Of a stretch of 64,000 nucleotides of DNA, positions 49,498 to 59,480 are shown piece after piece. The translations under genes and the position numbers were made by a program. Source of the DNA: Gordionus sp. m RMFG-2023 (taxonomy: Eukaryota > Nematomorpha > Gordioida > Chordodea > Parachordodidae); assembly GCF_954871325.1 (NCBI RefSeq), contig NC_088776.1:34830508-34894507 (forward strand), given 5' to 3'. The notes beneath the pieces were generated by a model, which had not been told where the DNA came from, did not search any database, and saw only the letters and a program-made list of their open reading frames with translations. Each line of letters begins with the position of its first letter. The stretch's first letter is position 1.

Positions 49498-50974
49498 ACT
49501 AGCTGACGGAGTTGAAGGGTAATTATTTAGTTTGTGTGTATGGTACTAAATATACTTTAATAATAAATTTTATATAAATATTAAAATTTAGGAGAAAAGA
49601 GGTAAAATTGTTGCAATGTATACTGTGAGCATATATTAGAAATATCAAAATTTAAATTTGTGATGGAAATCATATTGGATAAAATTTAAAATAGAGATGC
49701 TTTAAGATTTTGGAATTTTAAATATGGGTTATACATTGGCCTGAAAATTTTTTTTTTCAGACATAGGCAGGCCTGATCAAAAATCCAAGTCCCATGCAAT
49801 TTTCATAAAATTTTGCCATTTATTTTTATTGTAAATTAATAAAAATGTCTTAAATTTAATTTTATATTTAGAATAAAATTTAGATTTGTGATAGAAATCA
49901 TATTGTGTAAAATATAAAATAGAAATGCTTGAAAATTTTTTAGTTTTAAATATGGGCTTGACATTGGCCTGAAAATTTTTTTTGCAGAAATAGCCAGACC
50001 TGATTAAAAAACCAAGCCCATGCAACTTTCATATTCTGATTTTATTTTTAAATGAATTATGACTTTTATATATTTAATTTCAGTTCTCAACTAACAAAAT
50101 TATTATGGTCTTTGGCGGGCTTGAGAAAATTTTCCCAACAATATGGTTTTCAGATATTTACCTATCTCCAGGCTTGGGAAAAAATACAAAATTATTATGG
50201 GTTGACCAGGTTTGAGAAAAAAATTTCAGGCCAATGTCTGGTCCATATTTAAAATTAAAAAATTTTCAAGCATATCTATTTTAAATTTTACCCAATATGA
50301 TTTATATCACAAATTTAAATTTTATTCTAAATATAAAATTAAATTTAAGATATTGTTATTAAATTACAATAGAAATAAATGGAATACAAAATTAAATTTA
50401 AGACATTGTTATTAAATTACAATAGAAATAAATGGTAAAATTTAATGAAAATTGCATGGGATTTGGTTTTTTGATCAGGCCTGGCTATGTCTGCAAAAAA
50501 AAATTCAAGGCTAATGTCTACCCCATATTTAAAATTAAAAAATTTCCAAGCATCTATAAATTTTATTCAATATGATTTTTATCACAAACTTAAATTTTAT
50601 TCTAAATATAAAATTAAATTTAAGACATTAATATTAAATTACAATAGAAATAAATGGGAAAATTTTTGGAAAGTTGCATAGGATGTGGGTTTTTGATCAG
50701 GCCTAGCTAGTTGTGTCTGCAAAAAAAAATTTTGAGGCCAATGTCTAGCCCATATTTAAAATTCAAAAATTTTGAAGAATCTCTATTTTTAATTTTACTC
50801 AATATAATTCCTATCACAAATTTAAATTTTGATATTTCTAATACCCTTAATGCTCACGGGTTCCATTTTACCTCTTTTTCTCCTAAATTATAATATAAAG
50901 CATATTTAGTACCATATACCCAAACTAACTAATTACCCCTCAACCCCGTCATTCTTGACGGGTTATTAGCTAGT
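49498..50974. mobile_element. Nested inverted-repeat (foldback-like) element
   Basis: The left edge reads CTAGCTGACGG and the right edge, on the minus strand, CTAGCTAATAACCCGTC. Both are preceded by TA, compatible with a TA target duplication. The arms are long: both contain GGTACTAAATATA, AGGAGAAAAGAGGTAAAAT and TTAGAAATATCAAAATTTAA. Within the arms a unit of about 230-250 bp (marked by GGCCTGAAAATTTTT, AGGCCTGATCAAAAA and TTAAATTTAATTTTATATTT) is repeated, twice on the left and about three times on the right, in opposite orientations. A perfect CCGTCA-ttct-TGACGG hairpin lies near the right edge (about 50946-50961). No protein is encoded: the several short frames here are the same unit translated repeatedly. 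Confidence 0.72.
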
Positions 50975-51039
50975 ATATAATATAAATAAAATTATATATT
51001 ATATATAAGATAACATTTTTTTGTAACAAATTTTATTTT

Positions 51040-52765
51040 AACAAAAATTGATTTTCAAAATTTTAATCAGACAAACAAGAGCGCTTAGCACATTCAATTG
51101 GCGCGGAGGGTGGAATAGTTGTATTATATTTAACAAATAAAAAATTTAATTCGGAGAATTTATTAAGAATATTTATAGAATTATCTTTATTTTAAAAGCT
51201 TAATAGATCATATTCACAAGGATTTTAATTCATTTCCTCATCAAAAAAATTTAAAGCATCAAAAAAATTTAAAGCCATTTTTTTAAGTTTTAATATTATA
51301 ATAGTTATCGTGGGAGTGAGATATCCCAAATACATTTTTCCTTCGCTCTCTAAAATTGAAAAAGCCGTAGCAATCGGTTCCATAACCTGTAAAATCATAT
51401 ATATATATATGTCATATTTCTTAATTAACAGCCATATAATATTCACCCATAAACGACTTGTCGTTAGCTGGAAATCTCTGTCATTCAGATTTATCACGAT
51501 TCATCAGATTTTTGGCAATATACCTTAATAAGACTATCTATTAATTTCACGGATTTATAAAGAGTTCCATCTTGTTATAACCGGTTTAATTAGATATCTT
51601 TCAATATTTCCTTAAAAATGGCTGCACAGTTTGAAGATTTCCCATGTTTATTCCTCAATAGCCTTAGAAAATGTAATTTTTAAAATGGGCATCGTTACCT
51701 GCCTTTTCAATGGCAACAGAAATGATACTTAGGTAAGTATGAAATACTATTATTGGTATTTTGATTTTTAAATAGATCAAATAATGGCAGAGAAACTATT
51801 TCATCATCCGATTCCTCTCCTTGTTCATTTACTCCAATATATTTTTAATAAATATATTATAATTTTTTTTCTTGAAAGCTTTTATATAATTAGCATTCTG
51901 TAATGCATTTGGTGATTTATTTTGTATCTTATATGTAGTAAAAATTTCAAAGATTATTTTTGCTAGATAATGAAATATGTGTTTTTGGTTTAGCCTTTTA
52001 CAAGCTAAGCAGGCTGAAACCCTCTCAAGAGTGTCTGGTTGTAACCAGTATACCGTCATCCCTAAATAAGAGCTTTTTTGAAGACAATATTATCAATTTA
52101 TAAAATATATATTTTATATACCGATGATAAGCTAACCAAGAACCCACAGTTGTACAGGCAATTTTTGGGATACATAATAAATCCATTAATATCTTTGCCA
52201 TGTGTCATATGCTTTGTTAATTTATACGTAAGTCTAGACATCACATTTTTAATTGGCTGTAATTTTTGGATAATATTAATAAATGCAGTGTTTTCTACAA
52301 TTGAAAATGGTTGTAATTCTTCAATTACAAAATTAAAAACTTATTCAACAACAGCTTGTTGTGCTATTTTTATCTTTGATGTAGATGGATTCTGCATCTC
52401 AATTAGTGCGATTTGATTGGCTTTAATTTTTTTAATTACTATTCAAATGTTCATTAATCTCTTTCATTTTTGAGGAATGTACAGTCTATAATTTTTAATT
52501 AAAATATTATTAATACCTGATTTTTCTATAAAAATAACAGCTTTTTTAATAACTGAAGATAAATCTTTAAAAAATTTAATTGCATTTTTTAATCCCTCAC
52601 TAAACTTATTGTAAAGGAAAACATTAAAAATTGAAATTATGATTCCCAAAGATAATTATTCAATTTCTTATATTTTCAGAACTCAGAATTATCATTTAAA
52701 AAGTAATCAGAAAAAATATCTAGGTTCAGTTCTCTAAAACAATACTGCTTCATAGTTTTATTCCA
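51040..52765 (-). pseudogene. hAT transposase pseudogene
   Basis: Minus-strand reading, in order. LQPFSIVENTAFINIIQKLQ (about 52.31 kb) is the hAT P-F-S-x-V-E-x-x-x-F block. IPKIACTTVGSWLAYHRYIK (about 52.1-52.15 kb) is the segment with the T-x-D-x-W core, Asp replaced. CLACKRLNQKHIFHYLAK follows (about 51.98 kb). KPVITRWNSLYKSVKLIDS (about 51.57 kb) is the T-R-W-N-S motif. MEPIATAFSILESEGKMYLG and YLTPTI come next (about 51.34 kb). YNTTIPPSAPIE then KRSCLSD (about 51.1 kb) is the dimerisation domain, with the VERLFS stretch deleted. At least several stops and frameshifts separate these blocks. The order and total length match a 600-residue-class hAT transposase. Confidence 0.82.
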
Positions 52766-54792
52766 TATATATATTTATTTAATATACAAATTTATTTAAA
52801 CAAAGTATTTTAAAATCACTATTTTTAATTAAATTTAATAACAATTTGAATTTAAGTCAATAGCAATACTAAACAAGAAATAGAAGATATTGTTTAAATC
52901 CAATATAATATTTTGAACCAATACCAATATTTTGTTAATCTTGGGTTTTTAATGTTCATTCCCAGCCCTATACTATAGTATAATTTAATTGCTTATATTT
53001 TAATTTCATATTTAAACTTTTCAAAATATTATGAAAGAATACTTCTTTTAATGGTTATTTTATAATACCCATGATTTAATATTCTATTATTAAAGTAAAG
53101 TTTAAAATAATTATATATTAATTCATCTTTATACCATCATATACTTTTTTAAGTTTTAACTGCTGGACATTGAGGTTGAAATATTTACTTTGGGACATAA
53201 TTTACATTTACAAAGTGTAGAATTTATATTCCTTAGTGGTGTAAAATATGTTTCAAAGGCCAGGGAAGGGTTAAATCATTATTAAAAAATAAATAAAAGT
53301 AATTTTATAGTATAATAAAGTATGTTTTTTTTTTAATATTTTTTAAGAAAAATATAAAGTAACGAGTGACGTTTTGCGTTACCATTACTCAAAAAAAAGA
53401 AAGACGTTACCGTTATTCGTTACCTCTAGAAGAAGAAATGGCGTTATTTTTCTTCAAAAAAGGTAGCGACGTTAGTAACGACGTTACTTTTTTTTTACGT
53501 TACTTTACAGCACTAAATTGTAATATTACAAACTTATTTATTAATCTTACTTGAAAAAATAGCTAATCTACATAAATTAAAATATATCAATTTTCAAAAC
53601 ATAACCAATAACTTATTTTAAAGCCCAAGAGTTTGATGATTATCAAAAAAATCAAAAAATTATTTTAAGAATTTCCCCGATACATTCTAATTATAAATTT
53701 TGTATATAGCTAAATAAAAAATTAACAATAAAAAGTGATCTGTATATGAAAAAAATAGAAAAGATTCTTGGTTTTATTAAAACTCCAAGCTATCTAGTAA
53801 AACGGTATAACAATATGTTATCTTGTAATATAATCAGTTTTATATTCGGGTTACATACAAATTGGAATTAGGTAGTGGATAACTAATTTAAGTTTTATAA
53901 ATTAATCAGGCCTGATGTAAAATCAATTTCCTCAATTTATTTTGATATAATATTGGTTCTTTACCCGAAATTGTAAGAGGTCTTTAAAAAAATATATAAA
54001 GTTGCAAAATTTGCTAATTATATTCAGATTGAAAATTAAAAAGCTTTTTCTTTAAAATTTTCTTGGAATTGATATAGTTTCTGCTTATCATTACAGTTTT
54101 AGTTTTTTTGATGATCCAATTCTTCAGTGCTAAATTGTTGTATAGACATCAACAATAAAAATGTAGGAATAATATATGTACCGATTTGTAAAATCACTTT
54201 TGGCTCAGTTTCATTCCTATTATTTTTTGAACAAACTTCCATCGATTCATTCCGGTTTATAAATTGATATGATTCTTTTCGGTTAGTCCAGCTTAACTGC
54301 CAAGTCTCTCACCGGATATATGCCTAGGTCCTTAAGGTAAATAATATTATTAATAAAATAAATTTATTATTTATAGAAAAATTATAATTTTTTAAGGCTC
54401 CATTTTGCGTTATATAGCTAAATTCAAAATATTTATATTTTTAAATGTAAAATGTTTCTCTTTTATTATGTTTCTGAAGGAAAATATTTTTTGGTCAGAG
54501 TCCTACTTATTATATTTTATATTTAAACTAATAAATCAGCTATATTGTATTAAATTATATCAGAAATCTGCAGGAGAAAAATTCGCCTCGATATAAATAT
54601 TTTGATTTAACTAATAGAATGAATTGTCTATCATTAAATTTTCATTCATCATTGTCTCAATCAGACACTTATACTAAAGTCAGTGACGATGTTGCCCCTC
54701 TAATATATATTTGCACCGATTTAACAAAATATAATATTTATCTTTCATAAAAATTTGGTCCTAATAAATTTTTATTTGACTTTTTTAAAATT

Positions 54793-54890
54793 TCTAAGCG
54801 CGCTACTTTTCTTCAAAATAAGCTTCCTTAGACTAAATAAATATTCTACAGGAGTGCATGATGTAAAAGAAACATTATATTTAATAAAAT
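54793..54890 (+). repeat. Dispersed ~90-bp repeat, copy B
   Basis: Contains GCGCGCTACTTTTCTTCAAA, AAGCTTCCTTAGACTAAAT and ATTCTACAGGAG, matching copies at 1558 (same strand) and 56950 (opposite strand). The left GCGCGCTACTTTT part also occurs at 11171-11184, so the complete unit may begin with that sequence. Confidence 0.6.
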
Positions 54891-55010
54891 GTAATTTTAA
54901 ATTTACCAAATCATCATAATAAATGAGAATGAATGAGAAATATCGTTATTTTAATTGGTGTCATTTATCAAACTCATAGTGATACTTTTTAAAAACATGT
55001 TGCCCGGATC

Positions 55011-55077
55011 TAATTAATATTAAAAAAGGATATTGTGAAATTAGGTTAATTAATATTAAAAAAGGATACTATGTGAC
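55011..55077 (+). repeat. 36-bp tandem duplication
   Basis: Two units start TAATTAATATTAAAAAAGGA with a period of 36 bp. The second unit is incomplete and differs at one or two bases. Confidence 0.85.
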
Positions 55078-55097
55078 CAAAAAAGCTATATATAGAT

Positions 55098-55347
55098 CAG
55101 AGACCTGAAGGCCCGGCCCTAAACCCGGTCCGGGTATTTCATTTTTTTAAATATACCCAGGCCAGGCCCAAATTTTTTTTAAAAAATACCCGAGCCGGGG
55201 ATGAAATTTTTTTTAAAAAAATACGTTTTTTAAAATAAAATATCTTAAATCTCCAAAATAAATATATTTTTAAAAAATGGGCCGGGTCTGAAATCTTTTT
55301 AAAAAAATACTGGCTGGGCTTGCAAATGATACTTTTGCAGGTCTCTA
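55098..55347. mobile_element. G+C-rich hAT miniature (CAGAGACCTGCA group)
   Basis: The left end is CAGAGACCTGAAGGCCCGG and the right end, on the minus strand, is TAGAGACCTGCAAAAG. Flanking 8-mers ATATAGAT (55090-55097) and ATATAAAT (55348-55355) differ at one base. This 250-bp copy is the shortest of the group, with GGCCCGGCCC near the left end and GGGCCGGG near the right. Confidence 0.88.
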
Positions 55348-55355
55348 ATATAAAT

Positions 55356-56630
55356 ATTTAACATATTAAAAATAATTGAATAGGTAATTTTTTTATCGTT
55401 ACATTCAAAAAATATAATTAATTAGAATCACAAATACCAGTTGCATTTTTTTTTAAATCTAAGCCCCTAACTAGTTTATAAATTAACTGTATCAACATAT
55501 AATATATTCGAAATTAAATTGTCTGAATATCCCCTCTAACAGTGCTGAAAAAAATATGTTCTATCTATGCCAAAATAAACATTGTATAATAATTTAAATT
55601 ATATCTTTTTTTAATTCTAACTTTTATTTTTAAAATAATAAATCTAATTCAATTAAAATTTTTATTTTATCCGATAATTAAGTTCTCCATTGTATAACAA
55701 TAAATAAATAACATATTGTGACTTGTTAAATAAACATATTAAATTTTATTAGAAAATATTATAAATAAAAAAGATACAATTTTAAATTATTTTCAAAACT
55801 TTAAAATTTTTGACCACGTTTGTAAAAAAATTAATAAAGTAAAAAATAAAATATTTAAATAATCATGAAAATTCTCCACAATAAAAATAAAAAATCAATA
55901 TTTATTTAAAATATTATTCAAAATATTTTAATTTCAATTTCAATTATATAAAATTTTAAAAATCTTCTATTTAAAATTGCGAATTAAACGGAATATTATA
56001 CAATTAAAAGGTAAAATTATAATTATAATATTTAATCCAATGATTTTAATGAACCATACCAGATGTTAAAAAGGGATATTATTTCTACTACATTTAATGT
56101 ATATTATTTTTACAAATATTGCCAAGATTTAAATCAATAGGAATTCTATAGTTCAATTATTTAAGCAATTTATTTCAAAATATTTCTTTTGATTGTTTTA
56201 TTTGTCATTCATAATGCATTTATACCATATAATTATATTAAGCAGATATTAAATTTATTTTTACCTAGCTCTACCAAATTAGTTATGATTTTTTTCGCAG
56301 AATTAATTAGTTTGCTGCTAAATTTGGTATTTAGTCCGACAAAATCTATTTTTTCAAACATCAGCCCTCTAATTGTTTTAATAAAAACGTTTAAAACTCA
56401 ATAAAATATATTTTTAATACATATGTTTCCCAAAATTAGCTAACGATAATTCGTTTCTAATAATGTACCTTTGACGCGATAACATTAAATTTAGGCCATA
56501 GGCATATCTAAGGATGACATTGGGATATCCCCCTTCAGAAATTTACCTGTTTTTGTAAAAAAAATTAAGACAATAAAAATTATCCCCTTACCCATCCCCT
56601 CTCCCTTCCCAACTGTAATTCAAAAATTTT
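55356..56630. other. AT-rich spacer
   Basis: No gene recognised. The 71-codon frame at 56189-56404 is hydrophobic, Phe/Leu/Ile-rich, and lacks any motif. It could be a chance frame in AT-rich DNA. Confidence 0.4.
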
Positions 56631-56910
56631 AGAAATAAATATTTTAAATTTTATATATACAAAAATGGTTCCTTTTTGGGGACTCAATTATGAATTGTAT
56701 TTTCATAGTGTATTAATTATATAGTGTTTAAATATTATATTGTTTTAAATATTCTGATAGAAATTTTAGAAAAAAATATTTAAAATTTATATAAAAAATG
56801 TTCCTTTTTAGGAACACAATTATGAAATTGTATTTTTATTTTTATAGTGTATTCATTTTAAAGTATTTTAATATTATAGTGTTTTAAATATTATGATAGA
56901 AATTTTTAAT
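56631..56910 (+). repeat. ~137-bp tandem duplication with an internal hairpin
   Basis: Two units begin AGAAATAAATATTTTAAATT and AGAAAAAAATATTTAAAATT, 137 bp apart. Both carry the GGTTCCTTTTT motif. In the second unit the motif is the perfect hairpin GTTCC-TTTTTA-GGAAC (56800-56815). The 27 bp at 56665-56691 are identical to 48786-48812. Confidence 0.82.
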
Positions 56911-56949
56911 AATATATTATTTATTGTCTTAATGATTTCCCAAAATCGC

Positions 56950-57012
56950 TTTTTATTAGAATATAAAGTTTCATTTGCGCTCCTGTAGAATGTTTATTTA
57001 GTTTAGGGAAAA
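56950..57012 (-). repeat. Dispersed ~90-bp repeat, copy C
   Basis: On the minus strand it reads CCCTAAACTAAATAAACATT then CTACAGGAGCGCAAATGAAAC, matching the right two thirds of copies A and B. The left part (AAGCTTCC) is missing. Confidence 0.55.
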
Positions 57013-57133
57013 CAGTAACTTGTAATGTAACGGTAGTTAGTTACATTTAAAAAGTGACTTTTAACAATATTACTGTTTTCGTTTTAAACATATTATATCC
57101 AATTAATTAATTTATTTATATGAACATCCCTTG

Positions 57134-57956
57134 AACATTAAAATTACGCGAATCAGCAAACTTTCTATTCAAAAAAATTTTAATCTTTTTTTCGCAAAAT
57201 TCAGTACATGAGATCTGCAAACGGAGCGTCCGTTTGAGCCCGTTAAGATTTTTGCGCACGTTTCCTAGCCCTCTTTGAAATTTATATATTTGTTCGGCCC
57301 GTTCCGGCCCGATATAATCTTTTACTAATTTCCCAGCCGGTACCGTTTAAATTTTATAAAAAGTCGGTCTCGGCCGGGACCTTTTATTTTTTTAGGCGAA
57401 TTTTTTTCAGGCCAGTAAATTTTTAATGTCCATTTTTAATCTAAATCTAATTTTTCTCAATGTCAATTAGGGATCTTATATTTCTACTCTAATGGCTATA
57501 TATAACAACCGTTTTATAAATTAATGAAATTTTGAAATCTGTTTTATATATATTTATAATTGAATACTATCATAAATAACTTATTTAATTTTTTGTAAAT
57601 TTATTATTTTATTTATAGATTTAGTATTTTAGTTAAACAACAGCTTTTAAAATATAAGAAATAAGTATATTGTAATTTATTTTTAAATAGAATTTATCAG
57701 ATTTAAGAAATATATCAAATTTTAATTCCCGGGTTGGGCCATTAAAATTTTACAAAAAATCAAAGATATACGAGTTGTCTGACCTGTTTATTTTTTATTT
57801 ACAAATCCGGCCTGACCGTCAAATTTTTTGCCTGGCCACGCCCGTTATAATTTTTTAAAAGGCTGGCTCTCTGACTGGTCGGGTTTCGCTCTAGTACATA
57901 CGCATTTTGCAAAAATACAATTTTTTTTAATTCGCTGATCCACGCAATTTTAATGT
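57134..57956. mobile_element. Inverted-repeat miniature, interrupted by another miniature
   Basis: The left arm starts AACATTAAAATTACGCGAAT (57134), then CAGC. The right arm, read on the minus strand from 57956, starts AACATTAAAATTGCGTGGAT, then CAGC. Similarity continues inward to TTCGCAAAATTCAGTACAT / TTTGCAAAATGCGTATGTACT, giving arms of about 75 bp. The inner 683 bp is a hAT miniature, so the original element was only about 140 bp, essentially a hairpin. Family unknown, and no clear target duplication. Confidence 0.72.
57210..57892. mobile_element. Decayed G+C-rich hAT miniature inside another element
   Basis: Starts GAGATCTGCAAACGG, and AGTACAT occurs at both edges (57203-57209 and 57893-57899), which supports insertion with an approximately 8-bp duplication. 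Subterminal GGCCCG / CGGCCCG / GGCCGGGACC blocks are present but more mutated than in its relatives. The right terminus is worn (GGTTTCGCTCT). At 683 bp it may contain extra sequence. Its interior is AT-rich and non-coding. Confidence 0.65.
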
Positions 57957-57959
57957 TGC

Positions 57960-59249
57960 GAACGAAGACGTAGGATAATGATTCAAAAATTTTACGATAA
58001 ATTTCGTAGCGAATATTATTGAGCTAGGACGAGGTATAATTGAATGCAAAAAATGGTTCAAATAATGTTATAATAATTATTTTAATTAATTTGTGATTAA
58101 TTTTAAAATTTCATCTTATAAAATATTAATCTATGAAAAAAGAATGATTTTTCTATAAAATGTTTTAATTTATTAATGCTATGGTAGCAATGATTAATTT
58201 AAGTTATTTTCATTATCGATCAACTAAAAATTAAAATAGTTTGAGTGAAAATGTTAATTATAAAAACTTAAATTATAATTTTTATAATAAATTTCCTTAT
58301 TTTTCTAAGGTGTCGAATCGTTAGTATAACAGTTAGGTGCATACAGATTTTTAGTTTATTTTTCAAATGGTCTAGCTTCATTACATAGGTCCATTGTGGT
58401 ATGTTGATCATTTAAAATTAATATAATTTTAAGAACTGATGTAAATCGGATTAACTCGGTTCGAAAGTATTTATAATGAACGGTTCTATTATGGTTACGG
58501 TTCAGAAAATTGGTAGACGAGCTACGCAGCCATGAGGCTATAATATAGTTTTTTCTATTCAAAATTATGTTTATTTTATAGTATTTTTTTTAAATTCAAA
58601 TTTCATTAAACGCGAATGGTGTTAAACAATTTTTATAGACTTTTAATAACTTGATATATCTCGTAATCAAGCCCTAATATGAAATCGAGCAATAAGTGCA
58701 TTTAGTAAAATTGTATGTTAATCCAAGAAAAATATTTCTAAAGGTATTTCATCAGGCGTGGATCCAGGAATTTGTTTCAACAAGAACATATAAACATTTT
58801 AGAAATTTCATGAAGCATAGTCTATAATTAAATAAATATCAAGAGGAAAATAGAGTTTTCAAATAAAATTTTTCTTTAATTTTTTTTTTTTAAAAAAAAA
58901 ATTGTATATTTATTCAAAGCTGAAATGGACCTCCAGAATATCGAACGAATAATGAAATATTCATTTGTAAATTTCGAAACGATAAATTTAATACATATTT
59001 GTACTAATTGAATAATTGTATTATTGGTATTCGTTATATGAATAACGAATAATTCGATTTTTTAAATATTTTTAGATACTCTATTTAGTACATAAATTTA
59101 TTTTACATTTTATTGAAAATTTAACATCATAGGTAAAGTACAATCTTAATAAGAAAAACTAATTGTAATTTTAAAATGAATTTTAAAATAAAGGCATAAG
59201 ATTTTCCTAATTGTTTTTTCTTTTAGAGACATGCTATTTTTGGTAATCA
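57960..59249. other. AT-rich spacer before the RTE LINE
   Basis: Contains a 68-codon minus-strand frame (58356-58562) with no recognisable motif and a long A/T tract near 58.88 kb. No gene or repeat can be supported. Confidence 0.4.
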
Positions 59250-59266
59250 ATGTCTATGATAATAGA
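59250..59266 (+). repeat. 5' target-site duplication of the RTE LINE
   Basis: ATGTCTATGATAATAGA, exactly repeated at 62364-62380 immediately after the element's A tail. Seventeen matching bases define both ends of the LINE. Confidence 0.95.
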
Positions 59267-59268
59267 TC

Positions 59269-59345
59269 GCCGGGGTGGCCTAATGGGTAAGATGTACGAT
59301 TGGAAACACGAGTATGAACAAAGACGCAGGTTCAATCCTGGTAAG
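59269..59345 (+). promoter_or_regulatory. tRNA-like head with Pol III box A and box B
   Basis: Box A TGGCCTAATGG (59276-59286) fits the consensus T-R-G-Y-N-N-A-R-N-N-G at all 11 positions. Box B GGTTCAATCCT (59329-59339) fits G-G-T-T-C-R-A-N-Y-C-C at 10 of 11. The spacing of 42 bases is slightly long for a tRNA but within the range used by tRNA-derived SINEs. A 7-base acceptor-like start (GCCGGGG) precedes box A at the correct distance. No complementary 3' acceptor strand follows, so this is not a functional tRNA. It lies inside the target duplication, two bases from the insertion's 5' end. If used, Pol III would start near the element's first base, but the T run at 59364-59368 should stop it early. 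Confidence 0.72.
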
Positions 59346-59349
59346 GAAC

Positions 59350-59368
59350 AAAAACTTTCAAAGTTTTT
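59350..59368 (+). terminator. Perfect hairpin ending in a T run
   Basis: AAAAACTTT and AAAGTTTTT are exact complements around a single C. The right arm ends in five T residues. After a Pol III promoter this would be a strong termination site, giving a transcript of about 100 nt. Whether it is used is inference. Confidence 0.55.
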
Positions 59369-59426
59369 CTTCGATGACTGATGTGTAAAGACATATGGTA
59401 TGATGAATTTCGGAGCTTAGAGATGA

Positions 59427-59461
59427 CACCCCGGTCACCGACAGGCCTGGACAGCCGGGTG
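59427..59461 (+). other. G+C-rich hairpin in the LINE leader
   Basis: CACCCCGG and CCGGGTG can pair (one bulge) around a loop that contains AGGCCT. It is the most G+C-rich stretch of the leader, just upstream of the coding start. Possible role in RNA folding or translation; none is shown. Confidence 0.5.
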
Positions 59462-59480
59462 ATAAGGATACCTGTACAAA

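Larger units (their letters stand above)
49089..53515 (-). mobile_element. 4.4-kb hAT transposon with CGTTAC subterminal repeats
   Basis: Perfect 12-bp terminal inverted repeats TAGTGCTGTAAA at 49089 and TTTACAGCACTA ending at 53515. Each is followed inward by many CGTTAC / GTTACTCG repeats over about 150 bp, likely transposase-binding sites. The length suits an autonomous hAT. The transposase lies on the minus strand (about 52.77-51.04 kb) but is heavily mutated. Flanking 8-mers (ATAATTAT / AATTGTAA) no longer match. A separate inverted-repeat element is nested between the end of the coding region and the left terminus. The dimerisation domain resembles that of the deleted element at 8636. 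Confidence 0.92.
53516..55097. other. AT-rich spacer
   Basis: Short frames only (the longest 63 codons at 54405-54596, no recognisable motif). Contains dispersed repeat copy B and a 36-bp tandem duplication, listed separately. Confidence 0.45.

Noticed and set aside
49777-50893. Family of short related proteins
   Set aside because: All are translations of the same repeated unit inside the nested inverted-repeat element, on both strands. Repetition explains the similarity.
56189-56404. Hydrophobic 71-codon frame as a membrane peptide
   Set aside because: Hydrophobicity follows from T-rich codons (Phe, Leu, Ile); there is no other support.
59269-59345. Functional tRNA gene
   Set aside because: Box A and box B are good, but the 3' strand cannot pair with the acceptor-like 5' strand and the T stem has a mismatch. 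It is part of a retrotransposed unit, so it is tRNA-like only.
59267-59480. HDV-like self-cleaving ribozyme at the LINE 5' end
   Set aside because: Some R2 and RTE-like elements carry one, so I looked for the nested pseudoknot. I could not place a first stem pairing from the 5' end. The tRNA-like reading fits much better, although a folding search would be needed to exclude a ribozyme fully.
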